Positions 44,707 to 57,660 are shown, counted from the stretch's first letter. The stretch is 64,000 nt of DNA from Taxawa tesnikishii (nom. ined.) (GCA_030247885.1 JAPDRO010000017.1:657835-721834), one strand, 5' to 3'. Program-made: numbers and translations. The notes: generated from the letters alone by a model not told the origin.

Positions 44707-46651
44707 TAAAAAGTAGTATTATATAAGCGAAAGAAGGATAACAAAAATAGTAAGTAAAATAAGGATAATATTAGGAATAAGTTAAAGTTAATTATAAATA
44801 AGTAAGTAAAATATACGTCGTATATAATAAGTATAATATACGCTAGGTTATTAAACGAAATAAAGGATAGTATAGCAAAGAAAAGGAAGTAGTTTAAGTA
44901 GTCTAGTACTATATAGTACGCGTTTTTAAAGTTTACGTTAATAGTAAAAGAGAAAGAAAAGTAGTAATACGAAGAAAAGACGAGGCGAAAACGTAAGATA
45001 AGAGAGCTAGTAATAACGTAAAAGAACTAAGTAAAATAAGCGCGCGTAACTAGATAGAAGTTATTATATATTATAAATACGAAGGTATAATTAAAGGAAA
45101 TAATAAGGCTAGAGGCGAAGTTTAAAGGTATATAAAAGCTAGTAATAAAAGTAATTATATAAGGTAAGCCTAAGGTAATAGTAGTTATAATAATAAGAGA
45201 AAATAAGAGTATATTATTTATATTACTAGTAATATATATACTAAGTAAGTTAATAGTTATAATAATACTATTAGTAGTATTATAGTAGAATATAATATAG
45301 CGTTATAAGTAAGTAAGTATTACGTATATAAAGTAAGAGGCGTACTAGTAAGTAAATAATGTAATAATAGTATTTATAATACTAAAGTTAGTAGTTAGTA
45401 AAGAGTTTAATATATATATAAACTAAGTAAAGAGGAAGTTAAATAGGATCGTAATTAACGAGTATTACGTTATTTTAAACGATAATTCGAGTTTCTATAA
45501 GTATATAAGTTAAATAAATAAGTTAGTAAATACGGAAGTATAAATAGTATTATTAATAGTAATATTACTACTATTAAAGAAAGTAAAGTTATAAAGGAAA
45601 ACATATTAAAGTAAAGGGAAAGTAGGAATATTTAGGGCGAAGACGACGAGGAAGAAAATTAAGTATAAAGTAATAAAAGTAAAAGGGAAATGTAGCGAGA
45701 GTACGAGGAATTTATAATAAAGTTTATAAGGAGAAAATACTAGTAGTATTAGTTAAGTAAAGTAATTATATATTATAATATAGTTAATAAAGTAAAGAAG
45801 TTAATAGACAAGTTAAATATAGACGCGTATTATAGTAAGGCGAATATAAAGAGGAAGAAATTCGAGGATTTTATATTAGGTAAATAGTAAGTAATAATAG
45901 TAATAAGCGTATTAAAGTTAAAAATAAATATTCCGAATATTAGAGTAGTAATATACGCGGATAAGTTATAAGATTTCGAGGAGTATATATAAAAAGTAAA
46001 AGAACGAACTAAGATAAGTAAAAGAGTAAAGTAGTAGTAATAGTTAGTAAAGATAATAAAAATAATAAAGTAAGAAAAGCTAAAAAAGAGCGAAAGAATA
46101 AGTAAGGAGAAAGTTAATAAAAGGTATATATAAAAGAAGAAAAGTAAGAATAAGAGAATATATTAAAGAGTAGTATTAAACGAATATATAAATAAGAAAG
46201 TAATAGTAAATAAGTAAGTAATAATAAGGAAGGAATATAAAGAAAAAAGGAGGAATATAACGTATATAAACTAAATAAAGAAAAAAAGAAGAAAAGGAAA
46301 GAAAAGTAAGAAAAAGTAAAAAGAAAGGAAAAGTAAAAAAGTAAGAGTTAAAGTAAGGAAAAGTAAAGAAATTAAGGAAGTATAAGTTATATAAAAGACG
46401 TATAAATATACTAGTAATAGTAGTAAGTAATAAGAGAGCCATAGTAGTAGTTAATAAAGGAAATATAAGAAGGAATAAAGTAATAGTAAAAGACAAAGTA
46501 ACGTTTATAGTATTAAAAGAATAAGTACCTAGTATATATAAAAGAAAGTAAAGTAATAAAAGAGTATAGTTTAAGGGAATATAAGAAGGTAAAAAGTAAA
46601 GAGATAAAGATAAAAGGCAAGAAAGTAAAGAGGAATATAATATATAAAAAA
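44707..46651 (+). pseudogene. RecQ-type helicase relic, helicase-domain fragment, RIP-mutated
   Basis: Closely matches 55236-57177. In the shared frame, decayed forms of helicase motifs can be traced: a GKSVLF-like Walker A region at about 45185-45215, a D-x-C-H-like block near 45450, and TATLPP-like and SGRA-like regions downstream. The block sits directly between two element B fragments in opposite orientation. Stops throughout. Confidence 0.7.
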
Positions 46652-46655
46652 TATA

Positions 46656-46815
46656 ACGTATTTTATAAGTAAGTTAATTACTTAAGTAAGTCGGCTACTT
46701 TATAAAACTAGAACGCCTACGTAGTAATATTACGTAATACTATAATACTTTATAATAGTTTATAAAATAGTATATAATTATTTAGAAACGTCGCTATCTT
46801 TTATATTTATTATAA
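46656..46815 (-). mobile_element. Element B right-end fragment, inverted, RIP-mutated
   Basis: Corresponds in reverse to the last ~150 bp of element B, including the right terminal repeat and the DSDVSE C-terminal codons. A TA precedes it at 46654-46655. Confidence 0.82.
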
Positions 46816-47380
46816 GATAATAGTTACCTAGTTCGAATAAATAGTTATATAACTTATTAAACTAAGTAGGAAATTTCTTTATCTCTTAGCTACTATTATA
46901 AATAGCTTAATTAATTAAAAGGTTATAGTTAGTTCTACTATATATTTAGTTATAGTTAAGTACTTAGTTTAACTAGTTATAAGCTCGAGTTTATAATAAC
47001 TTACTACTTAATTAAGTATAGTATATTTTATACTTAAAAAGCTATAATAAGTAGTAAGACTAATATAATTAATACTTATATTAAAAGGGCTACTATAAGT
47101 AGTAAGACTAATATAATTTTTATATATAAAAGGGCTACTAGAAGTAGTAAGACTACCTATAAAAGTATACTAGTACTTAGAAGAGTTATAAAGTAGTAAG
47201 ACTAAGTATTATAGGGTATAGTAACTAGAAGGACTATAATAAGTAGTAAGACTAGTTATATTAAGCTAAGTTCTTTACTACTAAGAACTTACTAAGTATT
47301 ATAGAGCCTACTTTACTTTTATAAATACCGAAGTCTACTAACTTATTACTCTTTCTTTTACGCTAATTTGATTTTACTAT
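46816..47380. repeat. RIP-mutated DNA with degenerate GTAGTAAGACTA repeats
   Basis: Between about 47030 and 47260 the core gtagtaagact recurs at least six times with variable spacers of 25-60 bp. This could be the LTR or leader of the copia relic that follows, or a separate tandem repeat. Confidence 0.5.
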
Positions 47381-49378
47381 ACTATTTTAATTTATATAAA
47401 CGACTATAATAAGCTTAATAGACGAATTCTTTAGTAAGAAGAGGCTTATTTCTATTCTTATAAGATAGAATTTAAAGAGATAGTTTATACTTATAAGAAA
47501 GTAATTAATAGGAAAGAATATCTAGTTTATTATTAGGAATAAATTAAAAGAAAAGGAGAGTATATAAATAATAATCTTATCTTTAACTCTAAGAAAAGAG
47601 TCTATAATAACTATATAGTTTCTTACCTTCTTATTTTATATTTAAGTTAATATAAAAGCTAAATACTAAATTACTATTTATATTAGTAAGGATAATTAAG
47701 ACCGAATTAAGGACTTAAATATAGTTATAACTAAATAAAAGAAGCTAAGAAACAAATACTTAAATAAGCTTTAAATAATAATAAGGTAGTACTTATAGGA
47801 TTTTATTAACTATAAAATAAGCCTAGAAATAACTATAAATAAAGTATAGACTTAACTAGTTAAGCTAAGTAAAAGGGTAACTACTACTTAACTAAATATA
47901 ATAACTATTAAGAAGCTAAGTAAGAAACTCTAGTAACTACTTTAAGCTTTACTAAATAAATATACTATTATAAGGGATACTATTAATACTTAGATAAATC
48001 TACTAATTAAGGAGTTAATTCTTAAGCTTTAAGAGAAAGAAGCTTTTCTTAAGGCTAAGACTAGCTAATTTACTTTTCTTACTAAAAGGTATTAATAATA
48101 AAAGACGTCTAATAGAAGGAAATCCTAGTTACTAAATTAAGCTAAGTATTATCTTTATAATAGTAACTACTAGCTAAAAACTACCCCTCTTTTAAAGATA
48201 TAAGGACTATAACTAAAGATAAAAGGAAGTAAAAGAAGTCTTAAGTTAAGCTAAAAAGGAGTAATAACGATATAATAGACTTAATTAATAAGCTCTATAA
48301 GGAAGTTATAAACTTAAAGTAAAAAAGGATAAGTTTAAAGTAGAAAAGAAGAAGTATAAAGCCTTTAAAGTTAAGGAAACTTTAACTTTAAGTAGATCCT
48401 AAACTATAAAGTTAAATATATTAAGCTAAGATTAAGAGTCTATAGACCTTATTAAGGAAGTTACTTATTTCTTTAAGAAAGTAAGAAGTAAAGTTCCTTA
48501 TTAAAGTTAAGCCTCTAATACTAGTATAAGTTTATATATAACTAACTAGTCTTAGTTATTTAAGAAACTACTTCGAAATATTCTAAGATAAAAGATTATA
48601 ATAAGAAGAAGAGTTTTATTTTTAAACTATTAAAGTATAGTAGAAATAATAAATAAAAATAAGAACTCGATCCTTTTATTAAAGATACTTTATATTCCTA
48701 ATCTTAAAGCTAACTTATTATCTAGAAAGAAGATATATAAAAGCGAACTTTATAAGACCTTCGATAAAGATAATATATACCTAAAAGATAAATAAGAAAA
48801 TATTATAGTAAAGGTAAAGTATAAAGGTAGTATTTATATTATAAATAAGATTACCTCGCTAAATAATTAATATGCGTTTTAAGCTATATTAAATACTTAT
48901 TAGGGTTTTATTCTATTAAATTTACGAGATAAAATTACCTACTAATAAGTAGAATTTATATAGCTTTAAGAGTCGAGTAATTAGCTAGTTAATATACCCG
49001 AGGATTTACTAATAGAAGCTAAGGTAAATATTATATAGCTCTCGGAGCTATATAAAGATCTAATAAATAGTCCTAAAAAGGTACTAATAAAAGATATAAC
49101 TTAAAAGTAGAAATATTAACTATAGTATAAAAGGCTTACTTATCTTAAGGCTAAAAAGATTAGTAACTTATATAAGGTTATAATACTTACTAAACTAATC
49201 TAAATTAATAAAAGTTATTAATATAAGATTTATACGCTTATTAAGATTAGGAATAAGAAGGGACTTCTCTTAATAAGAAAGCTAGAAGTACTTAACTTAG
49301 TCTATATAAATATTTATAAACTATTTAAACTATTATAGTAAGGGTATATTATATTCCTTCTTATTATAAATAACTACC
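47381..49378 (+). mobile_element. Ty1/copia retrotransposon relic, RIP-mutated and 3'-truncated
   Basis: Decayed gag precedes a protease-like block (SASNTSI for the D-S-G-A-S-T motif) near 48515. Then comes a well-preserved gag-pre-integrase stretch, LYIPNLKANLLSRKKIYKSE, near 48690-48750. Integrase start residues (YFLLIINNY-like) end abruptly at about 49378, where GC-rich DNA starts. Stop codons throughout. Plus-strand orientation. Confidence 0.75.
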
Positions 49379-49388
49379 TTCACCGTGT

Positions 49389-49400
49389 TTAGGGTTAGGG
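49389..49400 (+). repeat. Interstitial telomere motif TTAGGGTTAGGG
   Basis: Two perfect telomere units at the junction between the truncated copia relic and a GC-rich block, same strand orientation as the real telomere. Confidence 0.85.
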
Positions 49401-49437
49401 TCGACTGTCCGGTCTCAAAGCGCGGGGTAAGCTTGAA

Positions 49438-49500
49438 GCCAGCTTTCCGGCAAGCTAATTGGCTACAGCTTTAAAGCCAGCTTTCCGGCAAGCTGATTGG
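49438..49500. repeat. Direct repeat GCCAGCTTTCCGGCAAGCT
   Basis: Two copies of about 25 bp differing by one base, ending GCTAATTGG and GCTGATTGG. Confidence 0.8.
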
Positions 49501-49510
49501 TCAGGTCAAC

Positions 49511-49785
49511 TAGTTACGACGCGCGCATAATACATAGTAATGCGCGCGCACAACATGTAATGCGCGCGCACAATACATAGTAACGCGCGCGCATAACACA
49601 TAGTAATGCGCGCGCATAACACACAGTAATGCGCGCGCATAACACATAGCAACGCGCACGCATAACACATAGTAATGCGCGCGCATAACGTATAGCATAC
49701 GACCGGTCGACCGGTCACTACGTGCGCGTAATAATGCGACCGGTCATAATGCGCGCGCATAACGTATAGCAATGCACGCGCAAGG
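49511..49785. repeat. Minisatellite with GCGCGCGCATAACACATAGTAAT units
   Basis: About nine to ten copies of a 22-23 bp unit with an alternating GC core, plus the perfect palindrome GACCGGTCGACCGGTC at 49701-49716. Open frames here only reflect the repeat. Unmutated although surrounded by RIP-mutated DNA. Confidence 0.9.
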
Positions 49786-50029
49786 AAAAAGATAAAGAAT
49801 ATAGATTAGAAAATTAAAGTAAGTAAAATAATTAAAGAAAGTTAAAGTAGATACAATATATAAAAAGAATAAATAAAAACAAATAAAAAATAAAAAGTAA
49901 GGACGAAAAGAAGATTAAAAACTAAGTAAAATAAATAATAATAGTAATAATAATAGTAGTAGTAATAGTAGTAGTAGTAGTAGATCCGAAGTAGTCGAGG
50001 GTTAGGATTAGGCTAGGCGTCGAAGGGAC
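49786..50029. repeat. AT-rich DNA with (GTA)n microsatellite and degenerate telomere-like sequence
   Basis: A gtagtagtag run at about 49950-49983, then GGGTTAGGATTAGG near 49994-50007, close to two telomere units with one change. Confidence 0.6.
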
Positions 50030-50039
50030 TTAGTTAAAT

Positions 50040-50600
50040 TTTAAAATCTTTAACTTAAAGTACTTTCATTTATAACTCTACGAATATTAGTCCTATAGAA
50101 AAACTTTATATATCGCAATTGTTCTTTTTAGCTAGATCTAAAACTTTACTATATATTGTTTTCTATAATTCCTACGTCTTGCGAAGTTATTTACAATTGT
50201 TCGTCGAAAGAAAAAGGAACAAAGATTTTAAAGTTCTTCGCTAAGACTAGATACTTTAAAGCATTATAATTAGCTACTTAAATCTAGGGCTTATACTAAG
50301 GCTAGATAGTTTCGAGTCTTCTTATTAGCTAAAGTAGTTCTAACTTAATATCTCTACGAAAATTACTTCTATAAAATAAGTCTATATATCGTAATTATTC
50401 TTCTTAACTAGATCTAAAACTCTACTATATATTGTTTTTTATAATCCTTACGTCTTACGTAGTTATCTATAATTATTCGTCGAAAGAAAAAGATAAAAAG
50501 ATTTTAAAGTTCTTCGCTAAGACTAAATACTTTAAAGTATTATAATTAGCTTATTTACTTTAGAGTCTAGACCCTAATACTAAGGCTAAATACTAGCGAG
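50040..50600. repeat. Tandem duplication of about 300 bp, RIP-mutated
   Basis: 50040-50330 and 50340-50600 share long identical stretches such as GTTCTTCGCTAAGACTA and TAGCTAGATCTAAAACT-like blocks, differing mainly by transitions. Confidence 0.7.
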
Positions 50601-52750
50601 TATTATAATTAGCTTATTTCCTTATATACTTTCTTAGGCTTTTAACTTTATATAAAAGGCTTTTTATACCTTTTAATTTATACTCTCTCTTATCTAGCTA
50701 CTATTTTAGAAAACTATACTATAGTTTTTAGAGTTACCCCGTAAATTTTAACCTTAGTATAAACTATTATCTTAGAAATTATAGTCTAGTTTTTATAGTC
50801 TAGTTTTCTACTTACTAATTAGGTTTTACTATTATAATTAGACTTATACTAAGTACACTTTAATACTTTCGTTTAAGGATAAAGAGAAATCCTATTAGTT
50901 AATAAAATAGCGGCGTTTTTAGAAACTATATTAAATAATTATATAAGCTCTAGTAATTTAGTATTATATAATCCTTAATATTAAATAGTAATATATATTC
51001 CCTATATAACTTATATAGTTCCTAGAGATAAAGTAAAGAGATACTTAGTAAAGTAGTATAAAGATTAGCCTTTAAAGTTACGTAAAGAAGTTATAATATA
51101 TTACTCTTAATTACGCTTTACTTAACTTAATTAAGTTACTTTACTTAACCCTAACGATTTTCTAATTCCTAGTTTACTAGTATATAATAGTCTTAAGTAT
51201 CGAGAGTATTAGTACTTTTACGTAAGTAAAGTAAAGATAAAGAAATACTATCGAAATAACTATAAATAAGTAAAAGTAAAAGGTACTTAGTAAAATATAG
51301 TAAGTATTTAGATATTCTTTAGTAGGCCTTATAGGAAGTTCTTTAAAATAAAAGTAGTTAAGAAAGAAGAGAAAAATAAGCGAGATTAGTAATTAAAGCT
51401 TAAGTTAACTATTTAGACTTTATTAAAAGAAAGTAAAAAGTAAAATTATAAAGTAAAGTAAGTAACTTAAGTTAATATTAATTAGCTTATAGTAAATAAT
51501 ACGCTATAAATAAGGAAGACGTAGTAAGTAAGGAAATTCTTAAGTAAAAATATACTTACTATTATAATATATAGTAATAAGTCGAGTCTAAAAGAAGGAA
51601 GCTTAAAGCTAATATAAGAGTCTATTAAGTATATCTTTTAGCGTTATAAAGAGAGTATTACTAGTTAATATAAGAACGAAGAAGATAATAACTTAGTACT
51701 TAGCTAGCTAAATAGTCCTTAATAAGAGAAGTTTAATTCTAAGCTATTTAGTATTTATTATAAGTAGTTAATATATATTAAGTATACGAGCTATATAGCC
51801 TAAGTAGTTAATATATATTAAGTATATAAGCTATATAGCCTAAGTAATATATTACTTTATATAATTATAGTACTTAGAGAATTAGTATAACTATAAACTA
51901 TTAAGGTAAGATTAAAAGAAGCTATAGTAAATTTAGTACGTTATTAAGCTTAGTAAGGTAAATAAGGTAGTCTTAAACTCTTATATTTTCGATTTAAGCA
52001 TTTTATTTTAAACTTATAAAGCTAAAGTAAACTCGAAATTAGCGATTATATACTTTAGCGCTATCCTAAATACTTAACGAGGATATAAGTAAAAACTCGT
52101 TATTTATTAGTACTAAGAAATACTAACTAAGATACTTAACGAAAATATAGGTAAAAACCCGTTTTCTTATTAGTACTATAAAATACGTAGGGTCGGCGTC
52201 GCCGTAGTATTTTAAGTTATTAAGGGTAGAAACTCGTTTTCTAAATAAGTATATATCCGCGTTTTATTCCCGTGTTAAATCCGTCCTAAATTTGGATATA
52301 TTTATCGCATATATACGCTGTAGCTTTAGTCGTAATTTTAAGGTTAAAATTATACGTTAAAGGGTACTTAGGGTTACGTTAGAGTTACGGTTTAAAGGGT
52401 TTAATATTTATATAAAGCGACCGTATAACTATATAACTACTAAGCTAATATAAAAGGTAAAGTAAATAACGTTAAATTATTAATTAACTACGCGAAGAAC
52501 GTAAATCTATATTAATACTAAAGAAATCGCGTCGTATATAAGAGTTACGTACTTATATTAAGTTAAGGAAATATATAGATACTCGTATAAAACGTAAATA
52601 TAGAACCTATAGACTATTTTTATACTCTATTTACTATCGTTACTTATTCTACGTTTTTATAACTTATTTACTATTATATTACGAGCGTTATAATAAGTTT
52701 AATAAAGTATTTAATATTATTAGAGCAATAGACATTACGTAATACGTCAG
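50601..52750. repeat. RIP-mutated DNA, source mostly unknown
   Basis: Stops in all frames. A roughly 65-bp tandem duplication (gatacttaacga..tataagtaaaaac..cgtt) is visible at about 52065-52185. The last part may be the 5' flank of the helicase relic. Confidence 0.5.
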
Positions 52751-55700
52751 TATTTACTAGAATATAAGGTATTAGTTTATCGGGTATATAAGTATAGGGT
52801 TTAACTACGCGAGATTGTCGCTTATTTTAAAGGTAAATAGTATAAGATAAGTTATAAAGAAGCGAAGAGTATTTCGCAAGAAACTAGTATCTAATTCGAA
52901 GGGTTATAGGCTAGTCTAAATAAGTTTAAAGTACCGAATATAACGTAAGACGAAATCCTATAGTTACTAATATTTAAAGATAACTAATAGTATTAAATCG
53001 ACTTACCGAATTGTTAGTATATTTAGTAAATAGACGATAATATTATTAAGTATTATTATATAGTCTATAGTTAGATATAGTTTAAGTAAGAGGGGCGCCC
53101 GACGAACGTAAAGTAAATAAAAGTTAAGGACGAAACGATATAGCTATAAAAGACAATTAAGTACTAAAGGATTTTTATTTACTAAGCCTATTTAGCGTTT
53201 TTCGAGGTAAGGAAGTATAGCTATAAAGAGTAAAACGGCGGTAAAGTATAAAACATTTCGAATAGTAAGTCGATATAGTCTAAGTTTATAGTAAGCGTAA
53301 TAGAGAATATAGATAGTATTAAGGCGGAAATAAAGGTAAAAATTAATAAAGGAAAAATAAACGAAGTAAACTAGTAATTAAAAAGGATAAGATAAATTAC
53401 GTATTTAGTAGGGTTCGACTATACGTAGTTAATAGGAAGCGTAAATAAGCTAAATAAGACGAAGGAACTAGTAGAAGTAGTAATTTAAATAGTAATAGGA
53501 AAATTAGCTTAGTTTACGTAGTAAATAGTTATATAAAAAGCCGAGTATTTTATACGCATCGAGGCGATCCGAATAGAAGATAAGTAGACGAGGTATATAC
53601 TATTAATAGTATACTAGGATACGGAGAGAATATTAATATATACGTAGCCGTAAAAGTAACTATTAATATTTTTCGCGCGGACTACGTATAAGAAGTATAA
53701 ATAAGATAGTCCGAAGTACCGTTTTAATAAGAAGTAATAGAAGGCTTAAAGGGCGTTATAAAGGTAAGTTAAGAAAGAAGTAATATAGTTATAATTAACG
53801 CGACTATAGTTAAGGAGTATTATAGCGAGGCGAAGGCGTAGTAAATAAGTAGTACTAAACGATAAAGAAGAGTCGAAAGTAAGTAAAAGGGAAGAGTAAG
53901 CCGAAAGGATAAATACGAAAGAATAGAAGGAGTTATTAGAAGTAAAAGAAGCGTATTTAAAGTTTTATATTATATTATTAAACTAGAGTAATATATCGAA
54001 AGATTATAAGTATATAATAGTTTATATTATAGCCGTTTTAGGCGTTAAAGAAGGAGGATAAAGGGGATAAATAGTTACTCGCCGATTTTATTTAAGTTAA
54101 TTAAGATTTCGTAGTTTATAGTTATATAAAAGGCGTTTTAAGACGAGGGACTAAAGGAGATAAAAGACAAATAAGCGAAGGGAGTAAATAGTAGCGAAGA
54201 AGATAATAGTAGTAATAGTAATTATAAGACTATTACTAGCAATATAGCGTAGCCAAAAGGGAGGAGAAGAGTAATTATAATAGTTAAAAGGATAGTAGAC
54301 CGTTTTATAGTACGTAGGACGAGTTTATTAATATAGTAGATATTAGACTTAAGGACGTACGAGTTAAAGATATATTATAATACTATAGTAAGTAGAAGCG
54401 TAAATTAGGTAAAGGGTAATATAATATAGTATAAGGCGTTATAGTTTAGTATAAATGCGTTCCGTAGATTTATATATAAAATAGTAGTAGATACGAAGTA
54501 TTAGTTAAAAGACGAGTTATTATACGGATTCTAGGCGCTAAAGATCCCGTAGTAAACGTTACGTAATAATGCTAGTAATAGCGCGTACGAATAAAGTTTT
54601 TATAGGACGAGAGAAACTATTTAAGAGTAAATAGCCGGACGTAGTTATTTAATAAAGTCTAAGGTAATATCTAAGTAAGAGAAAGGTTCGTTAAGTTAAG
54701 AACGTCGAAAGTTAGTAAGGTAAAAGTAAACGAGTATATAGCTAACGTAGTAGAGTTTAAAGTAAAGTTATTAGTATTAATATACGTTACAAGTAATTAA
54801 CTAGTAAGGGCGCTAGAGTTATTAAGCGTTAAGTATAATAATATAACTAAGGGAAAGTATAGAAACGTATTTATAGAGGACGAGTTAGTAGTATTTATAA
54901 CGAGGTACTATAAAGGGTACTTTATAAGTAGAGACGTTAAGATTATTTATAGGTATTTACTTAAGGAAGTAAGGGAAGTATTAGTAAAGTATTTATAGTT
55001 AGTATTACCGTTTTAGATAGCGTTAAAGAAGTAGTTTTAGCTAAACTAAGAAGGACGACGGAGTATTTCTAGTTATTTATAATATAAAGATACGAGCCTA
55101 TATAGTAGAAAGTAAACGTTAGTAAGGATATAATAAGTAATTAAGTAAGAGAGTATAAAAGGGTTAAAGTAAGAGTTAACTATCTAGTTATATCGCGAGT
55201 TAACTATTAGAATTAGTAGGAAGTTTATACGAGAAGTAGTATTATTTAAGTAAGACGAAGATAATAAGAATAGTAATTAAAACGAGGATAATATTAGAAA
55301 TAAGTTAGAGTCGATTATAAATAAGTAAGTAAAATATACGTTATATATAGTAAGTATAATATACGCTAGGTTATTAAACGAAATAAACAATAGCGTAGCG
55401 AAAAAGAAGAAGTAGTTTAAGTAGTTTAGTACTATATAGTACGCGTTTTTAAGGTTCGTATTAGTAGTAAAGAGGAGAAGGAAAAGTAGCGATATAAAGG
55501 GAAGACGAGATAGAAACGTAAGATAGGAGGGCTAGTAATAGCGTAGGAAGACTAAGCCAAATAGGCGCGTATAGTTAGATAAAAGTTATTACGTATTATA
55601 GACGCGAAGATATAATTAAAGGAAATAATAAAACTAGAAGCGAAGTTTAAAGGTACGTAGAAGCTAGCGATAGAAGCGATTATAAGAGGTAAGCCTAAAG

Positions 55701-57650
55701 TAGTAGTAGTTATAGCGATAAGAAAGGGTAAGAGCGTATTATTTATATTACTAGTAATATATATACTAAGTAAGTTAATAGTCGTAGTAGTACTATTAGT
55801 AATATTATAGTAAAATATAATATAGCGTTATAAGTAGGTAGGTATTATATATACAAAGTAAGAGGCGTACTAGTAAGTAAACGACGTAGTAATAGTATTT
55901 ATAATACTAGAGTTAGTAGTTAGTAAAGAGTTTAATATATATATAAACTAAGTAAAGAGGAAGTTAAATAGGATCGTAATTAACGAGTATTACGTTATTT
56001 TAAACGACGATTCGAGTTTCTATAAGCGTATAAGCTAAATAAGTAAGTTAGTAAATACGGAGGTATAGATAGTATTATTAATAGTAACGTTACTACTATT
56101 AAAGGAGACGAAGTTATAGAGGAAGATATATTAGAGTAAAAGGGAAGTAGGGATATTTAAGGTAAAGATAACGAGGAAGAAAATTAAGTATAAGGTAATA
56201 AAAGTAAAAGGAGAGACGCGGTAAGAGCGCGAGGAATTTATAGTAGAATTTATAAGGAGAAAATACTAATAGTACTAGTCGAGTAAGGTAATTATATATT
56301 ATAATATAATTAATAAGGTAAAGAAGTTAATAGACGAGTTAAGCGTAGACGCGTATTATAGTAAGGTAAATATAAAGAGGGAAAAATTCGAGGATTTTAT
56401 ATCGGGTAAATAGTAGGTAATAATAGTAACGAGCGCGTTAAAGTTAAAAATAAATATTTCGGATATTAAAGTAGTAATATACGCGAATAAGCTATAAGAT
56501 TTTAAGGAGTATATATAAGAAAGCGAAAGGGCGAGCTAAGATAAGTAAAGAGCGAAGTAATAGTAATAGTTAGTAAAAATAGTAGAGATAATAAGGTAAG
56601 AAAGGCTAGAGAAAGAGTAAAAGAATAAGTAAGAAGAAAGTTAGTAGAAAAGTATATATAAAATAAGAAGAATAAAAATAAAAGGACATATTAGAGAGTA
56701 GTATTAAATAAATATATAGATAGGGAAGTAATAGTAGACGAGTAGATAGTAGTAAGGAGGAAGTATAAAGAGGGAAAGGAGGAATATAACGTATATAAAC
56801 TAGATAGGAAAGAAAAGAAAGGAAAGGAAGGAAAGGAAAAAGAGGAAGGAAAGGTAAAAAGAATAAGAGTTAAGGTAAGGAAGAGTAAGGAAATTAAGGA
56901 AGTATAAGTTATATAAAAAGACGTATAAATATACTAGTAGTAGTAGTAAGTAGCGAGAGGGCCGTAGTAGTAGTTAATAAAGGAGACGTAAGAAGGAGTA
57001 AAGTAATAGCGAAAGTTAAAGCGACGTTTATAATATTAGAAGAATAAGTACTTAGTATATATAAAAGAAGGCAAGGTAATAAAAGAGTATAGTTTAAGGG
57101 AATATAAGGAAGTAAGAAGCGAAGAGGCGAAAATAAAAGGTAAGAAAGTAAGGAGAAATATAATATATAAAAGGTATATAGTATATTTTAATTACAAAGC
57201 GCTATAAAGGTTATATAGTAAGTTCTAAGAAAAGAAAGAAAGAAGTTATAAGTAAGTAAGGGAAGGCGAATATTATTACTCGAGAGTAATAGTAGTAGTA
57301 TAAGTAAGGTTAATAGTAGTATTTCGAGATAAAGTAAAGAGATATTAAAAGAAGGAGATAGTAAGATAAGAGATAAAAGAGGGCGAAGTATTTAAGTTTA
57401 GTAAAGGGAGTAAGGTATTAAGGTTTTTAGAGTCGAGAGTAAATTAAAATAAGTAGAGTATAAGCGAGTTAGTAATAGAATTTAGTAAGATAATAAGGAA
57501 GGTAAAGTAATAAGAAGAGTTAAAAGGGGATAAAGTAAGTAAAAAGGTAATATATAAGGTAAAGTAAATAAATAAAATAGAGCGGCGAGATAGAGCGATA
57601 GAGTTAGTAATAAGGTAAAGAGTATAAGATTAAATAATTAGATAAAGAGT
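52751..57650 (+). pseudogene. Near full-length OrsD/RecQ-type helicase relic, RIP-mutated
   Basis: About 4.9 kb in the same orientation as the telomere-adjacent gene. The N-terminal part (about 52760-53100) decays from an OrsD-like zinc-finger region, with an IDLPNCxYI block followed by GRPTNVK. Helicase motifs are traceable: a GKSVLFILL Walker A region near 55720-55745, DRIVINEYYVILND for the D-E-x-H box region near 55970-56010, and YYSKVNIKREKFEDF, IVTSALKLKI and ESERAS (motif VI) between about 56350 and 56540. The helicase part duplicates the fragment at 44707-46651. It is a different subfamily from the gene at 58120, judged by the sequence around motif II. Confidence 0.72.
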
Positions 57651-57660
57651 AGCGATAGTA

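Noticed and set aside
46176-46496. Minus-strand open frame rich in Phe, Leu and Tyr (also 63496-63822)
   Set aside because: Low-complexity reading of AT- or purine-rich DNA, without plausible start context.
49511-49785. Array that superficially resembles a CRISPR (short repeats with variable spacing)
   Set aside because: Units are contiguous with no distinct spacers, and the host is a fungus; it is a minisatellite.
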